A stretch of DNA of 8,339 nucleotides from Pseudomonadota bacterium (GTDB taxonomy: Bacteria > Pseudomonadota > Gammaproteobacteria > Xanthomonadales > Xanthomonadaceae). Position 1 is the stretch's first letter; every line of letters starts with the position of its first letter. Below the pieces are notes generated by a model. It did not search any database and was not told the origin of the DNA. It worked only from the letters and a program-made list of their open reading frames with translations. Positions 6,235-8,339 of the stretch are shown here, piece after piece. Position numbers and translations under genes: made by a program. The DNA lies in NCBI GenBank assembly GCA_023425225.1, contig JAFADB010000319.1, positions 1 through 8,339 of the forward strand. The letters run 5' to 3'.

Positions 6235-8301
6235 TCAGAGCCTGGCGGCCAGCCGGCTTCCCTGGTCGATGGCGCGCTTGGCGTCCAGTTCGGCGGCCAC
6301 GTCGGCGCCGCCGATCAGGTGTGGCGCGATGCCGGCGGCCTGCAGTGAAGCGACCAGCTCGCGGCGCGGTTCCTGGCCGGCGCAGACCACGACCGTGCCT
6401 ACCGGCAGGGTCTGCTCGGCCTCGCCGACGCGGATGTGCAGCCCCTCGTCGTCGAAGCGCAGGTACTCCACACCGCCCAGCATCGTCACGCCCTTGGCCT
6501 TGAGGGTGGCACGGTGGATCCAGCCGGTGGTCTTGCCCAGCCGCGCACCGGGCCGGCCGGGGCTGCGCTGCAGCAGCCATACCTTGCGGGCGGGCGGCTC
6601 CGGCCGTGGCTGGGCCAGCGCGCCGCGGCCCTGGAACTGCGGGTCCACGCCCCATTCGGCCATCCAGCGCCCGATGTCCAGCGAGGGCGAGGTGCCTTCC
6701 TGCACCAGGTACTCGCCCACGTCGAAGCCGATGCCGCCGGCGCCGATGATCGCTACCGCATCGGCCGCGCGCACGCGCCCCTGCAGCACGTCGAGGTAGC
6801 CGACCACGCCCGGATGGTCGGCGCCGGGGAAGTCCACCTTGCGCGGCACGATGCCGGTGGCCAGCACCACCTCGTCGAAGCCGGACAGCGCGGCGGCATC
6901 GGCGACGGTGCCCAGGCGCTGCTCGGCGCCGGTCTCCTCCAGCCGGTGGCGGAAGTAGCGCAGCGTCTCGTGGAACTCCTCCTTGCCCGGGATGCGCTTG
7001 GCGACATTGAACTGGCCGCCGATCTCGCCGGCGGCGTCGAACAGCACCACCGCGTGGCCGCGCTGCGCCGCCACCGTGGCGCAGGCCAGTCCGGCCGGGC
7101 CGGCACCGACCACGGCGATCCGTTTCGGCACGGCGGCCGGCAGGTAGTTCAGCTCGGTCTCGTGCGCGGCGCGCGGGTTGACCAGGCAGGTGGCGAGCTT
7201 GTTCTGGAACACGTGGTCCAGGCAGGCCTGGTTGCAGGCGATGCAGGTGTTGATCGCCTGCGGCCGGCCGGCGTGGGCCTTGGCCGGCCATTGCGGATCG
7301 GCCAGCAGCGGACGCGCCAGCGAGACCATGTCGGCGCCGCCCGAGGCGAGGATGCGCTCGGCCACGTCGGGCATGTTGATGCGGTTGGTGGCCACCACCG
7401 GCACCCCGACGTGCGGCTTGAGCTTGGCGGTCACGCCCGCCCAGGCCGCGCGCGGCACCGAGGTGGCGATGGTGGGGATACGCGCCTCGTGCCAGCCGAT
7501 GCCGGAATTGATGATCGTCGCGCCGGCCGCTTCCACCGCCTTGGCCTGCTGCACGATCTCGTCCCACTGGTTGCCGTCCTCGACCAGGTCCACCAGCGAC
7601 AGCCGGTAGACGATGATGAAGTCCGGCCCGCAGGTCTCGCGGATGCGCCGCACGATCTCTACCGCGAAGCGCATGCGCTTTTCCGCGCTGCCGCCCCAGG
7701 CATCGTTGCGCCGGTTGCTGCGCGGGGCGGTGAACTCGTTGATCAGGTAGCCTTCCGAACCCATCACCTCGACGCCGTCGTAGCCGGCCTCGCGGGCATA
7801 GCGGGCGGCGCGCGCATAGGCGGCGATCTGCCGTTCCACGCCCCGGGCCGAAAGCGCGTGCGGGGTGAACGGATTGATCGGCGCCTTGAGCTTCGACGGT
7901 GCCACCGACAGCGGGTGGTAGGCGTAGCGACCGGCATGCAGCAACTGCAGGCAGATCTTCGCCCCGTGCTGGTGCACCGCCTGGGTGACCTGCCGGTGCG
8001 GGCGCACCTCCCACGGCCACGACAGCTTGCCGCCGAACGGCTTGAGCCAGCCGACGAGGTTGGGCGCGAAGCCACCGGTGACGATCAGCCCGGCGCCGCC
8101 TTCGGCACGCTCGGCGAAGTAGGCGGCCAGCTTCGGAAAGTCGCGCGCCCTGTCCTCCAGCCCGGTATGCATCGAGCCCATCAGCACGCGGTTGCGCAGC
8201 GTGGTGAAGCCCAGATCGAGTGGCGCGAACAGGTGGGGATAGGCGGTTTCCGACCCGGCAAGTGCCGGATCGGTAGCAGGCTGGCCGGCGGCTGGCGACA
8301 T
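6235..8301 (-). CDS. fadH: NADPH-dependent 2,4-dienoyl-CoA reductase
   Basis: FadH reduces 2,4-dienoyl-CoA with NADPH so that unsaturated fatty acids with even-position double bonds can continue through beta-oxidation. The cytosolic enzyme carries FMN, FAD and a 4Fe-4S cluster. The 688 residues align over the full length of E. coli FadH (672). The order is an Old Yellow Enzyme-like TIM barrel (about 20-350: HLFAPLDLGFTTLRNRVLMGSMHTGLE), a four-cysteine cluster at Cys353, 356, 360 and 372 in NTCIACNQACLD...TCLVNP, an FAD-binding GAGPAG (399-404) and an NADPH-domain GAGGIG (520-525). The catalytic residues known from E. coli (Tyr166, His252) correspond to Tyr185 in EGYLINEF and His271 in GIGWHEARIP. 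The N-terminus is about 16 residues longer than E. coli and no start codon lies between, so the ATG at 8301 is used. No clear ribosome binding site precedes it; instead a palindrome lies there. It is transcribed opposite to prpE. Confidence 0.96.
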   Translation of the reverse strand: MSPAAGQPATDPALAGSETAYPHLFAPLDLGFTTLRNRVLMGSMHTGLEDRARDFPKLAAYFAERAEGGAGLIVTGGFAPNLVGWLKPFGGKLSWPWEVRPHRQVTQAVHQHGAKICLQLLHAGRYAYHPLSVAPSKLKAPINPFTPHALSARGVERQIAAYARAARYAREAGYDGVEVMGSEGYLINEFTAPRSNRRNDAWGGSAEKRMRFAVEIVRRIRETCGPDFIIVYRLSLVDLVEDGNQWDEIVQQAKAVEAAGATIINSGIGWHEARIPTIATSVPRAAWAGVTAKLKPHVGVPVVATNRINMPDVAERILASGGADMVSLARPLLADPQWPAKAHAGRPQAINTCIACNQACLDHVFQNKLATCLVNPRAAHETELNYLPAAVPKRIAVVGAGPAGLACATVAAQRGHAVVLFDAAGEIGGQFNVAKRIPGKEEFHETLRYFRHRLEETGAEQRLGTVADAAALSGFDEVVLATGIVPRKVDFPGADHPGVVGYLDVLQGRVRAADAVAIIGAGGIGFDVGEYLVQEGTSPSLDIGRWMAEWGVDPQFQGRGALAQPRPEPPARKVWLLQRSPGRPGARLGKTTGWIHRATLKAKGVTMLGGVEYLRFDDEGLHIRVGEAEQTLPVGTVVVCAGQEPRRELVASLQAAGIAPHLIGGADVAAELDAKRAIDQGSRLAARL

Positions 8302-8305
8302 GTGG

Positions 8306-8319
8306 ATACGCTTGCGTAT
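8306..8319. promoter_or_regulatory. Operator-like palindrome before fadH
   Basis: The sequence atacgc-tt-gcgtat is a perfect 6-bp inverted repeat with a 2-base spacer, ending 4 bases before the fadH ATG (minus strand). Its symmetry and size fit a binding site for a dimeric repressor, and TetR-family regulators often control fatty-acid breakdown genes in Proteobacteria. It occupies the place where a ribosome binding site would be expected. It may instead be a small mRNA hairpin. No regulator gene is seen in the window. Confidence 0.45.
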
Positions 8320-8339
8320 GGAGAGCGCGCAGCCTGCCG

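Noticed and set aside
6113..8020. Second long frame on the same strand as fadH
   Set aside because: It has Arg/Gly/Pro-rich composition without motifs, whereas the overlapping frame is an end-to-end match to FadH.

Overview
This window is high-GC chromosomal DNA. The close full-length matches to gammaproteobacterial Mdh, PrpE and FadH, and the GTCCCCGC...GCGGGGAC-type extragenic palindromes, suggest a gammaproteobacterium, probably of the Xanthomonadaceae/Lysobacteraceae (Xanthomonas, Lysobacter and relatives). The species cannot be fixed from the sequence alone. Nothing points to a recent mobile island: no transposase, integrase, tRNA, CRISPR array or phage gene is visible, and G+C stays high throughout apart from one short AT-rich palindrome core.

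Layout, left to right. (1) Positions 1-638 (+) hold the C-terminal two thirds of malate dehydrogenase, closed by a textbook intrinsic terminator at 667-698. (2) Positions 639-1173 carry no gene. They hold the terminator, a separate inverted repeat (821-851), a paired palindromic repeat element (895-1017) and three small hairpins in the leader of the next gene. (3) Positions 1174-2799 (+) encode an AMP-forming acyl-CoA synthetase of the DmdB/plant-AAE-like type. (4) Positions 2895-4769 (+) encode propionate--CoA ligase PrpE. (5) Positions 4851-5345 (+) encode a small two-part protein I do not recognise. (6) A perfect 28-bp palindrome (5373-5400) sits in the gap between convergent genes. (7) Positions 5903-5445 (-) encode a small, probably exported SleB-type cell-wall hydrolase. 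(8) Positions 5904-6234 hold no gene but a run of six short inverted repeats. (9) Positions 8301-6235 (-) encode NADPH-dependent 2,4-dienoyl-CoA reductase FadH, with an operator-like palindrome directly before its start codon.

How the genes work together. The theme is activation and breakdown of acyl chains. The two ligases convert free carboxylic acids, one of them propionate, to CoA thioesters. FadH removes the double-bond obstacle that stops beta-oxidation of unsaturated fatty acids at even positions. Malate dehydrogenase belongs to the TCA cycle that receives the products. The methylcitrate genes prpB, prpC and prpD are not in the window. The acyl-CoA synthetase, prpE and the small gene run in the same direction with gaps of 95 and 81 bases and may form one transcript. 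The SleB-type hydrolase looks unrelated. Most of the window is ordinary metabolism. The less explained parts are the palindromes and the unrecognised gene after prpE.
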